A DNA stretch of 64,000 bases from Planctomycetota bacterium. Lineage in GTDB: Bacteria; Planctomycetota; MHYJ01; WSZJ01; JACPWG01. Below the pieces are notes generated by a model. The model ran no database searches, was not told the DNA's origin, and saw only the letters and a list, made by a program, of their open reading frames with translations. Positions 54,309 through 62,722 of the stretch are shown here, piece by piece. The DNA lies in assembly GCA_016197205.1 (NCBI GenBank), contig JACPWG010000004.1, positions 1-64,000 of the forward strand, in the 5' to 3' direction. Within the stretch, counting starts at the first letter, position 1, and each line of letters begins with the position of its first letter. A program made the position numbers and the translations under genes.

Positions 54309-54605
54309 GCTCCCTCCTTCGCGCGTGTCAAAAAAAACAACGACCCGAACAAAGGCTAAACGCGACCGAGGGCGGCAAGTGGCTAGATCATGGCTCCGCG
54401 TCCCAACTAGCCGCGGGCGAAATTTGAAATTTGAAATTTGACTTTTTGCAATTTGAAATTCGGACCGGCCGGGTGGGTCGAATGCGGGACTTTTACACAG
54501 AGACGCGGAGACGCAGAGGCCGGGCGCTGAGTCCACGCTCCTCTACCGGCGATAATCGCTGGCAACGCACTGAGAGACCGAATTTAGCTTCATTTCGGCT
54601 TGTTG
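54309..54605. repeat. Gene-free stretch with AT-rich word repeats
   Basis: 'gaaatttgaaatttgaaatt' words at about 54419-54462 and 'cacagagacgcggagacgca' at 54495-54516, both families also seen at 19993-20404. A8 run at 54330-54337. No gene. Confidence 0.65.
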
Positions 54606-54644
54606 AAAAAAAAGCGGAGGTCCCACAGGGGTGGGGACCTCCGC
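54606..54644 (-). terminator. Rho-independent terminator of the Flp pilin gene
   Basis: On the minus strand an 11-bp perfect stem GCGGAGGTCCC / GGGACCTCCGC (arms 54614-54624 and 54634-54644) is followed by eight T (A8 at 54606-54613 on the plus strand). It lies about 65 bp past the pilin stop, after a 'ggttggttggtt' run, and suits a highly expressed monocistronic gene. Confidence 0.9.
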
Positions 54645-54709
54645 TCGAGCTGAGGCTGGTTGGTTGGTTGGTTTGGGGAGTGGACGTTCGTTCGAGAGCA
54701 CCGCGTTTC

Positions 54710-54910
54710 CTAGCGGCTGTTCATCTTCGACTGCACCGCGTTGAGCTTCGTCGTCGAGGTCGAGAAGAGCGACTTCACCTTGTCGCCGAACAGTCCGACC
54801 GCGCCGATCAGGAAGATCGCCACCAGGGCTACGATGATGATGTACTCGGTCATGCTCGCGCCGGTTTCCTTCGACAGGCCGGACTTGCGCGCCATCATCT
54901 GCTTCAACAT
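54710..54910 (-). CDS. Flp/Fap-type pilin (major Tad pilin)
   Basis: A 66-residue prepilin: a short basic leader ending in glycine, the Flp cleavage and motif 'KETG/ASMTEYIIIVALVAIFLIGAVGLFGDKV', with the Glu at mature position 5 and Tyr at 6 as in Flp pilins, then a short soluble tail. The leader peptidase TadV/FppA would cut after the glycine; the mature pilin assembles into Tad pili for surface attachment. GAGGAG precedes the Met at 54910. It has its own terminator and a sigma-54-like promoter. No other tad genes are in the window. Confidence 0.9.
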   Translation of the reverse strand: MLKQMMARKSGLSKETGASMTEYIIIVALVAIFLIGAVGLFGDKVKSLFSTSTTKLNAVQSKMNSR

Positions 54911-54994
54911 CGGTGTGCTCCTCGCTTCGGGTTTGCTCGGTCCTCGTCAGGTTCCAGTCCGGTCTTTTGTTCGTGCTGTCCTGCCTTCGCTTAA

Positions 54995-55009
54995 GCATTG
55001 TGCGTGCCG
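54995..55009 (-). promoter_or_regulatory. Sigma-54-type promoter of the Flp pilin
   Basis: On the minus strand CGGCACGCACAATGC matches the -24/-12 pattern TGGCACG-N4-TTGC at all but two positions, with GG and GC exactly ten bases apart. The predicted transcript start is near 54984, giving a 74-base leader. No enhancer-binding site identified. Confidence 0.5.
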
Positions 55010-55156
55010 ATCGAAACAAAATGTTGAACGAGATTGCAAAATGATATGCATACAATAGTTACGCTTCTATTCACTTTTGGGCGGGTGTTCGAGGGAGAAG
55101 CGGTCGCAATCCAAATCTTTGGAAGCCGTCCGTATGGTCCCAAACCTTGGACGCAG

Positions 55157-56464
55157 CTACTTCGCCGCATGGAAGAACCACTCCTCACCGCTGTAGGTCC
55201 AGTTCCAAATGATGTGCAGGGTGGAGAGTTTTGCGCCCGGGGCGACCACCATCCGGGAGTTTCCGCCGGAGTCGGTCCGGATGTTGAGTCCCGGGAGCTT
55301 CTGGGTCTTGCTGAACGTGAGGTCCATGGTCGTGGTCCCGGACTCCCCGGTGACGCCGTGCTCCGTCACCACGTACTGGACCAGGTCGGCTTCCAGGTCG
55401 GAGCCCGCGACCGCGAGCCGGCGGAGGTCCTGGCCGCGGCGGAGGCCGTCCGCGGGGTTGGTCTTGCCGCCGGTGTCGTCGATGCTCATCGCGAGCAACG
55501 CCGCGTATTGCAGCCGCGCCAGGTGTTCCGCGAACTGCTCGGCCCGGCCGATGAGGCGGGCGGACTTCTTCCCATACAGCATGGAGCGCATCAAGTTCTT
55601 CGCATCGGCGCCCTTGTCGATGACGATGAGCACGACGAGAGGCACCGCCACGATCACCGCGAGGGCCGCCACCAACTTCGCCGTGTAGAGCGCCGTCGCC
55701 GCGGCGCTGCCGGCCATGCGCTTCGCCAGCGGCTTCGGCAACTTGGCCACGCACTCCAGGCACAACTCCTGGCCGTGCGGCAGCGGCGTGCCGCACCCGC
55801 CGCAGGGGTGCACGACGCTGCCTTTGGACGACGTGCCGGTCAGGACGTTGGCCCCGCACTTCTCGCAGAATTCCGACGACCGCTCCTGCTGCGCGCCGCA
55901 GGACTTGCACGCCCCGGGGCCCGCGCGCTCGCCGAGAAAGGCGCCGCACGACGTGCAACTCTCGGCCTGGAAAGGGGAGAGCGCCGCGCACACCGGACAC
56001 TCCCGGACCCCGTACAGGACCGGCGACTGCTTGGCGACCTCCGGTTCCTTCTCCTCGATCCGGTTCTGCTGCCGCAACACCGTTCGATTCTGCTGCTCCG
56101 TCAGGATCCCCTTGCGGACGAAGAGCGCGCCGAGCGGGAGCATCTCCTTCTTCTGGGCGAACAGCGTGCGCTGCTCGGCGAGGGTGTCGCGAAGCTCGGC
56201 TTCGGTGATGAACCCGTTCTTGACGGCCAGCCGCCCGTACCCGCGCGCCTCCTGGCGCCCCTCGGTGAACCGCTGCTCCTGGAGGATCACCTCGATCTGC
56301 TTGTCCGTGAGGAGCCCCTTTTCCTTGAGGATTTCCCCAAGCCGCTTCCGTACGCCCAGGACCAGCAGGGCCTCCTGGTCCTTGAGCGCCTGCTCGAGCT
56401 GGGCCTGCGTGACGTACTTGCTGTCGACGGCGATCACGCCGAAGAGGTCCGACCCGGAGGGCAT
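55157..56464 (-). CDS. MshEN-domain and double-zinc-ribbon membrane protein
   Basis: The N-terminal half (about 5-135) has two MshEN-like modules, the domain at the start of type II secretion/type IV pilus ATPases ('VAVDSKYVTQAQLEQAL...RLGEILKEKGLLTDKQIEVIL', then 'LGALFVRKGILTEQQ'). Several zinc-ribbon CxxC pairs follow (about 150-250: CPVC, CTSC, CKSC, CEKC, CGGC, CLEC), then one membrane helix (about 270-290) and an extracytoplasmic domain without recognisable motif. MshEN domains can bind c-di-GMP in some ATPases. It lies just upstream of the pilin gene on the same strand and downstream of the MshEN-kinase gene. Met at 56464; no ATPase domain. Confidence 0.75.
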   Translation of the reverse strand: MPSGSDLFGVIAVDSKYVTQAQLEQALKDQEALLVLGVRKRLGEILKEKGLLTDKQIEVILQEQRFTEGRQEARGYGRLAVKNGFITEAELRDTLAEQRTLFAQKKEMLPLGALFVRKGILTEQQNRTVLRQQNRIEEKEPEVAKQSPVLYGVRECPVCAALSPFQAESCTSCGAFLGERAGPGACKSCGAQQERSSEFCEKCGANVLTGTSSKGSVVHPCGGCGTPLPHGQELCLECVAKLPKPLAKRMAGSAAATALYTAKLVAALAVIVAVPLVVLIVIDKGADAKNLMRSMLYGKKSARLIGRAEQFAEHLARLQYAALLAMSIDDTGGKTNPADGLRRGQDLRRLAVAGSDLEADLVQYVVTEHGVTGESGTTTMDLTFSKTQKLPGLNIRTDSGGNSRMVVAPGAKLSTLHIIWNWTYSGEEWFFHAAK

Positions 56465-56760
56465 GGGCTGCTCCCTGAGAGGAGGGGGTGCTGGGGGGGG
56501 CCGCCGAAACCTGGGAGTTGTGGAGAAGCGGGGTGTGATCGAACACCCATGGAACCACAGATTACCCAGGGCAGCCGCCGGCCGCAACCAAAGGGACGAG
56601 TCACCGAAGACGCCGAAAACACCGAAAGACGAACCGCGAATTTCGCCAATTTCGCGAATGCTCCGCGGAGAATTCGTTTCCAGAAAGACAAGCTTTTGCA
56701 CGGTGGTTACACCGCTTGCCGACGACTTCCCAGATTACGGGATTCTCGGATGGCGGTCGA
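56465..56760. repeat. Gene-free stretch with dispersed word repeats
   Basis: 56550-56665 strings together 'accacagattacccaggg', 'caccgaagacgccgaaaaca' and 'gaaccgcgaatttcgcc', the same word families as at 24253 and 28300. No gene. Confidence 0.6.
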
Positions 56761-59700
56761 TCATTTTTTCGCCGCGAGCCGGGCGCGCGCCTCCTCGAGG
56801 GCCTTCCGCACTTTCGTGGCGCCCGCCCCGTCCGGGGCACGGCGCAGGTACTCCTCGAAATCCCCGATCGCCTCCGCGTCCTTCCCCTGCAGGACGAGGA
56901 GCTCCCCGCGCCCGCGGTAGGCGACCGAGAACGACGAGTCGAGCCGGATCGTCCGGCCGTATTCCTCGATCGCGCCCGCGAGGTCCCCCTTGTTCCAGAG
57001 GCAAAGGGCAAGGCTCGCGAACGTGATCGGGTCCTTCGGCTGCAGCCTCGCCTTCTCCCGAAGGTCGGCGATGGCGGCGTCCCATTCCTTCAAGGCCTGG
57101 TGGGCGAGGGAGCGCACGGCGAAGCTCTGCACGTTGGGCCCGCCCGCGGCCAGCGCCGCGTCGCAGTCCGCGATCGCCTCGCGCATGCGGCCGAGCTGGA
57201 TCCGCGAGAGGCCCCTCAGGTTGAGCGCGACGGGATTTTTCGGCTCGAGGCGAAGCGCCTCGTCGAGATCGGCGACCGAGCCCGCGTCGTCGTGACCGGC
57301 CTGGCGCAGCAGCGCCCGTTGCATGTAGGCCTGCGCCAGGCACGGGTCCAGCTCCAACGCGCGGTCGATCTCCAGGCGCGCGCCGGCGAGGTCACCCGTC
57401 CCCTGCGCCAGCACCGCCCCGTGCGCGAAGCGGGACAGCGCGTGCTGGGGGTTCGACTCCACCGCGTGCTCCGAGGCCTGCACGGCGAGCCTCGTCCTGC
57501 CCTGGAGGAGCAGCGTCACGGCCTTCGCCGCGAGCGCGTCCCCGTTGTCCTTGTCGAGCGCGAGCGCCCGCTCCGCGTCCTCGAGCGCGCCGTCCAGGTC
57601 GTTCGCCTGTCGGCGCGCCATGCAGCGCCCCACGTAGGCGTCGACGAGCTTCGGGTCGGCCGCCAGGGCCTCCCCATACTCCGCCTTTGCCCGCCCCGTG
57701 TCCCCGTTCGCCGTGTACACGTGTCCGCGCACCACGTGGATCATCGCGAGCTTCGGGTTCACCGCCTCCGCCTTGTCCAGCTCGTCGAGCGCCTTCGGGA
57801 ACTCGCCCTTTTTCCGGTAGAGGTTCGCCTTGTTGACGATCGTCTCCGCCTGCTTCGGGTTGAGCTTGAGCACCAGGTCGTATTCGGCGAGGGCCTCGGC
57901 GAAGCGCCCCTTTTCGAGATAAAGGCTGCCCCGGTTGTTGCGCGCGCAGACGTAGCGCGGGTTGAGTCGCAGGGCCTCGTCGTAGGCGGCGAGCGCGCCG
58001 GCCGGGTCCCGGCGCGTCCCGGGCTGATCGAGCACGTACCCGCGCACCAGGTAGACCTCGTCCACGTGATGCCCCGACCGCTCGACCTCGTCGGCGATCC
58101 GGAGCGCCTCGTCGTAGCGCTTCTCGGCCACCGCCAGGCGCGCCTTGCCCGCCAGGGCGAACTCGCTCGTCGGGTCGAGCCGGAGCATCTCCTCGAAGCA
58201 CTTCGCGGCGGCGGGCAGGTCCAGTTTCGTGTCCATCAGGATCTTGCCGCGCAAAAAAAGGGACTGGCAGGCGAGGCCCGGGCCGAGGGACGCGGCCCGC
58301 TCCAGGTCCGGGAGCGCGCGGTCGTTCTCCGCCAGCAGGAAATACCGGTAGCCGCGCTCGAACAGGGCCTCCGCGAAGTCAGGGTGGATCTCCACGGCCT
58401 TGTCGAGGTGGACGATCCCCTGTCGCAAGGCCTCCGGGGTCTCGGTGCTCGTGAACTTCCCTTTCACATAGTAAGGCTCGGCCTTCTGCCGGAGCGCGTC
58501 GCGCGCCTGGACCTCGCCGAGCCGCTGCCGCTCGCGCGTCTCGTTCGCCTCCGCCTCGCGCAGGGCGGCCTCGTACGGCGCGAGGAGCGCGAGCGCGGCT
58601 TCGTTCGTGGGTTCGTGCGTCAGCGCGAGGTGCAGCCCTTCGGTCGCCGAGCGGAAGTCCTTCCGCGCGAACGCCTGCTGCGCCGCGGCCAGGCCCGAGG
58701 CGGCCCCGGACTGCCGCTCCGCGCGCGCGGCCAGCAGGTAGCCGCCGAAGCCCAGCGCCAGCACGAGCAGGACCGTCCCGCCGATCGACGCCGCTTTGTT
58801 TTTCGTGGCGCGCCGCCAGAGCCGGTAGGAGAAGGACGGGGGTACGGCGAGGATCGGCTCGCCGTCGAGGTACCGCTCGATGTCGTCCGCGAATTCCTCC
58901 GCGGACGCGTAGCGCCGGCCCATCTCCTTCTCCATCGCCTTCTGCACGATGGTCTGCACGTCGTTGTGGATGCGGGGATTCACGCGCCGCGGCGGGACCG
59001 GCTCCTCGAACATCACCTGGTAGAGCGTGCCGACGGGCGTGGCGGCGTCGAAGGCCTTGCGCCCGGTGACGCACTCGTAGAGGACGGTGCCGAGCGAGAA
59101 GACGTCCGTCCGCCCGTCCATTTCGCTGAGCCGGCCGTCCGCCTGCTCGGGGGACATGTAGGAGGGCGTGCCCATGATCTGGCCGGAGACGGTGAGGTGC
59201 GAGGCGGAGCCCAGCTCGCGGGCGAGGCCGAAGTCGACGAGCACCGCGCGGAGCCGTGCCGCCTGGAGACGGCGGGACGTGCTGCCGCTGCGGGGACGCG
59301 CGTCCGGGCGGTCCTCGGGCTCGGCGAGGAGGATGTTCTCCGGCTTCACGTCGCGGTGGATGACGCCGTTCGCGTGCGAATAGTCGAGGGCGCGGGCGAT
59401 GTCGCGGATGAAGCTGAGCAGTTCGCGGACTTTGGGGGCGGCGGGCACGGGCCCCGGCGGGCGGGACTTCACGATGATGTCGGATTTCCGCAGGCTCGTG
59501 TCCGTCCCCGGCGGTCCGGAGCGGAGATACTGGCGGAGGCTGATGCCGCGGATGAACTCCATCGCGAGGTAGTGTTTCCCGTTCAGGTAGCCGACGTCGA
59601 AGACCTGGGCGATGTTCGCATGCCGCAGCTTCGCCGCGGTGCGCGCCTCGCGCACGAAGCGCTGGATTTCTTTTTCGTCGTCGCCGGCGGACTGCTGCCC

Positions 59701-60804
59701 GTGCCGGGTGACGGGGGTCCTGATGTCGTCCTCGATCTGGAGGAGCTTGAGGGCGACGTAGCGACCCAGGTCACGCTCCCAGGCCTTGTAGACGACGCCC
59801 ATGCCGCCGTGCCCCAGCTCGCCGACGAGGACGTACTTGCCGAACTGCGCGCCCGCGCGCGCCAGGGCCTCGCGGACTTCGGGTGGAGGCGCGCCCGCGC
59901 CGGAGCCGTGGGAGCGGAGGTGCGAGGAGGTAGGGTCCTCACCCGAGGCGGGTGCGGCCGGGACCGGCGTCGGCGTCGGGGCGGGAGGGGGCGGGGACGG
60001 GTGCGCGGTCGGTGCGGGTCGGTGGAGCTGCGAAGCGCGGGCAGGCGCGGGCGCGGGCCCGTGCGCGTGCGCCGCGGCGGAGGCCTGCGCCGCGGCGCGC
60101 ATTGCCGGCGGGGGTCCGCCCGGGGGGCCGCTCTCGTCCGACCCCGCGAGCGCATCGTCAAGGGTGGGGGAGTCGTCGGGGGGACGCGAGGGGAGTGGGC
60201 GCACGGGGGCTTTCGGAGCGGCCCGCGGCGCCGCAGGCGCGGGCTCCGCCACGACGGGCTTGAGCTCGCTTCCGCAGGATCGACAAGGGTAAAGCCGCTT
60301 GGCGTCGTAGCCGTTCACCGTCGCACGCGCGCCGCAACCGGTGCACGCGAGAGCGACTCGCCTTTGCCCCTCCAGCGCCTGCTGGACCTCGGCTTCCGTG
60401 CAGTAGCCGCGTTCGACGAGGAGCTCCCCCAGTCGCGGGACCGACCCATCTTCGCGGACGCGCTCCGCCTGCATGCGGAGACACTCGTCGATTTGCCGGG
60501 CGCCCGCGATGCCGAGCGAGACGAGCACCTTGCCGAGTCGCAACTCCTCGGACGAGCGGAAATCATTGCAACTCGTCGCGCCTTCCTGGGCGCAGCGATT
60601 GTGCGTCGAGAAGAGCTTCTTGAGGTTCTCCTCGCTGACGTAGCGGTGTTCGATCAGGATGGCCCCGAGGGAGCGGAGCCGGTGCGGCGGGAGCGACTGG
60701 CTCTCGATCTCCTGAAGGCGGAGGCACTCCACGAGCTGATCGCGCGTGATCAGTCCCTGCTGCAGGGCGATCTTGCCGAGGAGGGCGTCGTTGGGCGCGG
60801 GCAC
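56761..60804 (-). CDS. MshEN-domain Ser/Thr kinase with TPR array
   Basis: 1347 residues. About 1-145: two or three MshEN-like modules ('LGKIALQQGLITRDQLVECL', 'LGKVLVSLGIAGARQIDECL', 'LGELLVERGYCTEAEVQQAL') and a zinc ribbon (CTGCGA...CRSCGS). About 150-310: Pro/Ala linker. Kinase domain: LGHGGMGVVYKAW, VALKLL, HRDVKPENILL, an unusual insert of about 25 residues before VDFGLARE, and GTPSYMSPEQ; catalytic residues intact. One membrane helix, then about 20 TPR units to the end. GTG 60804 has GGAG upstream; longer versions would translate the repeat at 60835-60959. Possibly links nucleotide sensing to phosphorylation (inference). Confidence 0.85.
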   Translation of the reverse strand: MPAPNDALLGKIALQQGLITRDQLVECLRLQEIESQSLPPHRLRSLGAILIEHRYVSEENLKKLFSTHNRCAQEGATSCNDFRSSEELRLGKVLVSLGIAGARQIDECLRMQAERVREDGSVPRLGELLVERGYCTEAEVQQALEGQRRVALACTGCGARATVNGYDAKRLYPCRSCGSELKPVVAEPAPAAPRAAPKAPVRPLPSRPPDDSPTLDDALAGSDESGPPGGPPPAMRAAAQASAAAHAHGPAPAPARASQLHRPAPTAHPSPPPPAPTPTPVPAAPASGEDPTSSHLRSHGSGAGAPPPEVREALARAGAQFGKYVLVGELGHGGMGVVYKAWERDLGRYVALKLLQIEDDIRTPVTRHGQQSAGDDEKEIQRFVREARTAAKLRHANIAQVFDVGYLNGKHYLAMEFIRGISLRQYLRSGPPGTDTSLRKSDIIVKSRPPGPVPAAPKVRELLSFIRDIARALDYSHANGVIHRDVKPENILLAEPEDRPDARPRSGSTSRRLQAARLRAVLVDFGLARELGSASHLTVSGQIMGTPSYMSPEQADGRLSEMDGRTDVFSLGTVLYECVTGRKAFDAATPVGTLYQVMFEEPVPPRRVNPRIHNDVQTIVQKAMEKEMGRRYASAEEFADDIERYLDGEPILAVPPSFSYRLWRRATKNKAASIGGTVLLVLALGFGGYLLAARAERQSGAASGLAAAQQAFARKDFRSATEGLHLALTHEPTNEAALALLAPYEAALREAEANETRERQRLGEVQARDALRQKAEPYYVKGKFTSTETPEALRQGIVHLDKAVEIHPDFAEALFERGYRYFLLAENDRALPDLERAASLGPGLACQSLFLRGKILMDTKLDLPAAAKCFEEMLRLDPTSEFALAGKARLAVAEKRYDEALRIADEVERSGHHVDEVYLVRGYVLDQPGTRRDPAGALAAYDEALRLNPRYVCARNNRGSLYLEKGRFAEALAEYDLVLKLNPKQAETIVNKANLYRKKGEFPKALDELDKAEAVNPKLAMIHVVRGHVYTANGDTGRAKAEYGEALAADPKLVDAYVGRCMARRQANDLDGALEDAERALALDKDNGDALAAKAVTLLLQGRTRLAVQASEHAVESNPQHALSRFAHGAVLAQGTGDLAGARLEIDRALELDPCLAQAYMQRALLRQAGHDDAGSVADLDEALRLEPKNPVALNLRGLSRIQLGRMREAIADCDAALAAGGPNVQSFAVRSLAHQALKEWDAAIADLREKARLQPKDPITFASLALCLWNKGDLAGAIEEYGRTIRLDSSFSVAYRGRGELLVLQGKDAEAIGDFEEYLRRAPDGAGATKVRKALEEARARLAAKK

Positions 60805-60834
60805 TCCGGACTCCGTGCTCGGGAAAAAGGGGGC

Positions 60835-60959
60835 ATGGTTCAGATCGAGGGCACAGCTCGCTGTCGGCCGATCTGCGTAGGGGCACGGCGCTGCCGTGCC
60901 CACGAAGCAAGACAGGGCTCTCGGCTGGGCACTGCATCGGCGGCGATTTGAACCATGCC
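60835..60959. repeat. Palindromic element with CATGGTTCA ends
   Basis: The ends CATGGTTCAGATCGAGG and the inverse CATGGTTCAAATCGCCG bracket 125 bp that includes the GGGGCACGGC-GCCGTGCCC hairpin (60878-60901). Related end words appear near 16034 and at 43569/43861. From 60960 to 61349 I see nothing but the upstream region of the pilin genes. Confidence 0.65.
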
Positions 60960-61349
60960 AAAAAGGGAGACCCCCGATGGGATTATAGTTGCGGCCGGGA
61001 AGGAAAAGCAAGGCGAATGGAATTTCGCTCGCTCGGCTTTTTCGTTGCGGTGGACCGGCTCGCCCGATAGAATGCCGTGCCATACTTTCCCAGGGCCCGC
61101 GCTGACTCCCTCCCGACCGTGGTTCACCGCGCGGGACTCGTTACAGCGTGGCAAGTGCGTTTACACGATTTTCTCCCTGCCCGATCGGCGAATTCTCGAT
61201 TCCGGCGCTCGGGATAGGCTCATCAAGATTCGCCCTCTCTGGTTGCGACATTAGAAGCCGATGGGGCGCGACAAGAGCCCGTCGGAACGAGGTTTGATGC
61301 AAGACCCTTCGCCGCCGGCTTTGCGCATCGCACCTTGGGAGTCCTGTTC

Positions 61350-61847
61350 ATGACCCGTGCCCCCCGAACCCTCCGCTCGACCGACCGCGCCGGCTTCACG
61401 TTCGTCGAGCTGACCTTCGCCTCCGCCATCCTGAGCGTCGCATGCCTCGGCATCCTCTCGGCGGTCCTCTTCGCCCATCGCGCGCAGGACGGTGCTCATC
61501 AGCACGCCGCGGCCCTTCAGGCCTGCCGCGAAGTGATGGAAATCTACAAAGCCCTCCCCTTCGACAATCTGAAGACCTTCGTCCTCGGGGCCGGCGCGAC
61601 CAAGAACATCTACGTCACCCGGTTCGATTGCCCCGCCGTCCCTCAGCTCAAGAACGCGGACCCCGTCGGCCGGCCGGACCTGAGTCCCGGCATCGTCACG
61701 GTGACCGACGTCTCGGGCCTGCCCTACGGCCTCGGACCCGCCGCCGGCAACCGGACGCTCTTCGAAATCTCCGTCCAGCTCTACTACGCCGGCGGCAACG
61801 GCTGCGTCCCGCTCTCCATCGGCTTCACCACCCGGAGGGCGCAATGA
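61350..61847 (+). CDS. Minor pseudopilin (type IV/II prepilin-like)
   Basis: Type III-N prepilin signal: a basic leader, then 'RAG/FTFVELTFASAILSVACLGIL', with the Glu at +5 after the cleavage glycine and the long hydrophobic helix. The globular part (about 50-165) is beta-rich with two cysteines and 'YYAGGNGC'. The peptidase PilD would process it. ATG 61350 has GGGAG about ten bases upstream. Its stop overlaps the next start (ATGA). This cluster resembles pilV/W/X-type minor pilin genes, but no secretin or ATPase gene is visible. Confidence 0.82.
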   Translation: MTRAPRTLRSTDRAGFTFVELTFASAILSVACLGILSAVLFAHRAQDGAHQHAAALQACREVMEIYKALPFDNLKTFVLGAGATKNIYVTRFDCPAVPQLKNADPVGRPDLSPGIVTVTDVSGLPYGLGPAAGNRTLFEISVQLYYAGGNGCVPLSIGFTTRRAQ

Positions 61848-62710
61848 CGCTTCGCCGGCGGTGCGCGGGTTTTTCCGTCGTCGAGTTGATGATGGCGACC
61901 GTGGTGCTCTCCATTCTCCTCGGGGTCGCCATGTCCGCCTCGAAGGTCGGCGTCGACGTCAGCACGGACATCGCCATCGTCTCCTACCAGGAGTCCCGCG
62001 TGCAAACGGCGATGTCCCGCCTGTCCGAGGAGTTGGCCGAGAGCCGGATCAACCTCGTCTCCATCCTGAATTTCAACGATGGCACGACCGCGAATACCGG
62101 GAACGGCATGCACGTCCCGGCGTACAAGGCCTCCACCGAGCCCGTCCAGCGCTGGGAGCGGCTGTTCCCCCAGTGGCGACGGTTCTTCGCGAGCGCCCCC
62201 TATCCCGCCGGCGTCCCGAACCAAAGCGCCATCGTCTACCCCACGGCCCGCACCCCGCAGGGCCGGTTCGTGTTCGCGGGGGGCCAGCCCGTGTGGCAGG
62301 GGATCGTGCTTTGGTGCGCCCACGACATGCGCGGCGCGAGCGGCATCCAGCTCTTCCGGTACGTGAGCTACGACCCCGCCCCCCCGGGCCCCCGCCGGAA
62401 CTACGCTACGGACGGGTCGGGGAATCCCCTCGTGCGCATCAGCTCGATCACGACGTGGGACACCGATGCCTCGCCCCGGATCACGCTGACCGACGGCACC
62501 GTGTTCTTCCGGAACGGCACGCTCTCCGGCTCGTCCTCCGGCGCGCCGGCCTGCGCGAATTTCCAGAAGCTGTCCTGCGGGACCGGGAACCAGGTCCACG
62601 TGGAACTGGACGCCCTCGCCCTCTCGGCGGAGACGGACCCGCGAGCGGACTTCCCGCCGCGCCGCGTATCCGCCGTTCACGCCGAATGCGACGTGTACTG
62701 CCGTAACTAA
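61844..62710 (+). CDS. Minor pseudopilin (PilW-like)
   Basis: 288 residues starting 'MTLRRRCAG/FSVVELMMATVVLSILLGVAM', a clear prepilin N-terminus with Glu at +5. The large soluble domain (about 35-288) has 'SYQESRVQTAMSRLSEELAESRI', typical of PilW/GspJ-like minor pilins, and cysteines near the end ('CDVYCRN'). Translationally coupled to the previous gene by ATGA, and 12 bp before the next. Probably a tip or priming subunit. Confidence 0.82.
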   Translation: MTLRRRCAGFSVVELMMATVVLSILLGVAMSASKVGVDVSTDIAIVSYQESRVQTAMSRLSEELAESRINLVSILNFNDGTTANTGNGMHVPAYKASTEPVQRWERLFPQWRRFFASAPYPAGVPNQSAIVYPTARTPQGRFVFAGGQPVWQGIVLWCAHDMRGASGIQLFRYVSYDPAPPGPRRNYATDGSGNPLVRISSITTWDTDASPRITLTDGTVFFRNGTLSGSSSGAPACANFQKLSCGTGNQVHVELDALALSAETDPRADFPPRRVSAVHAECDVYCRN

Positions 62711-62722
62711 GGGGTTCCCCCG

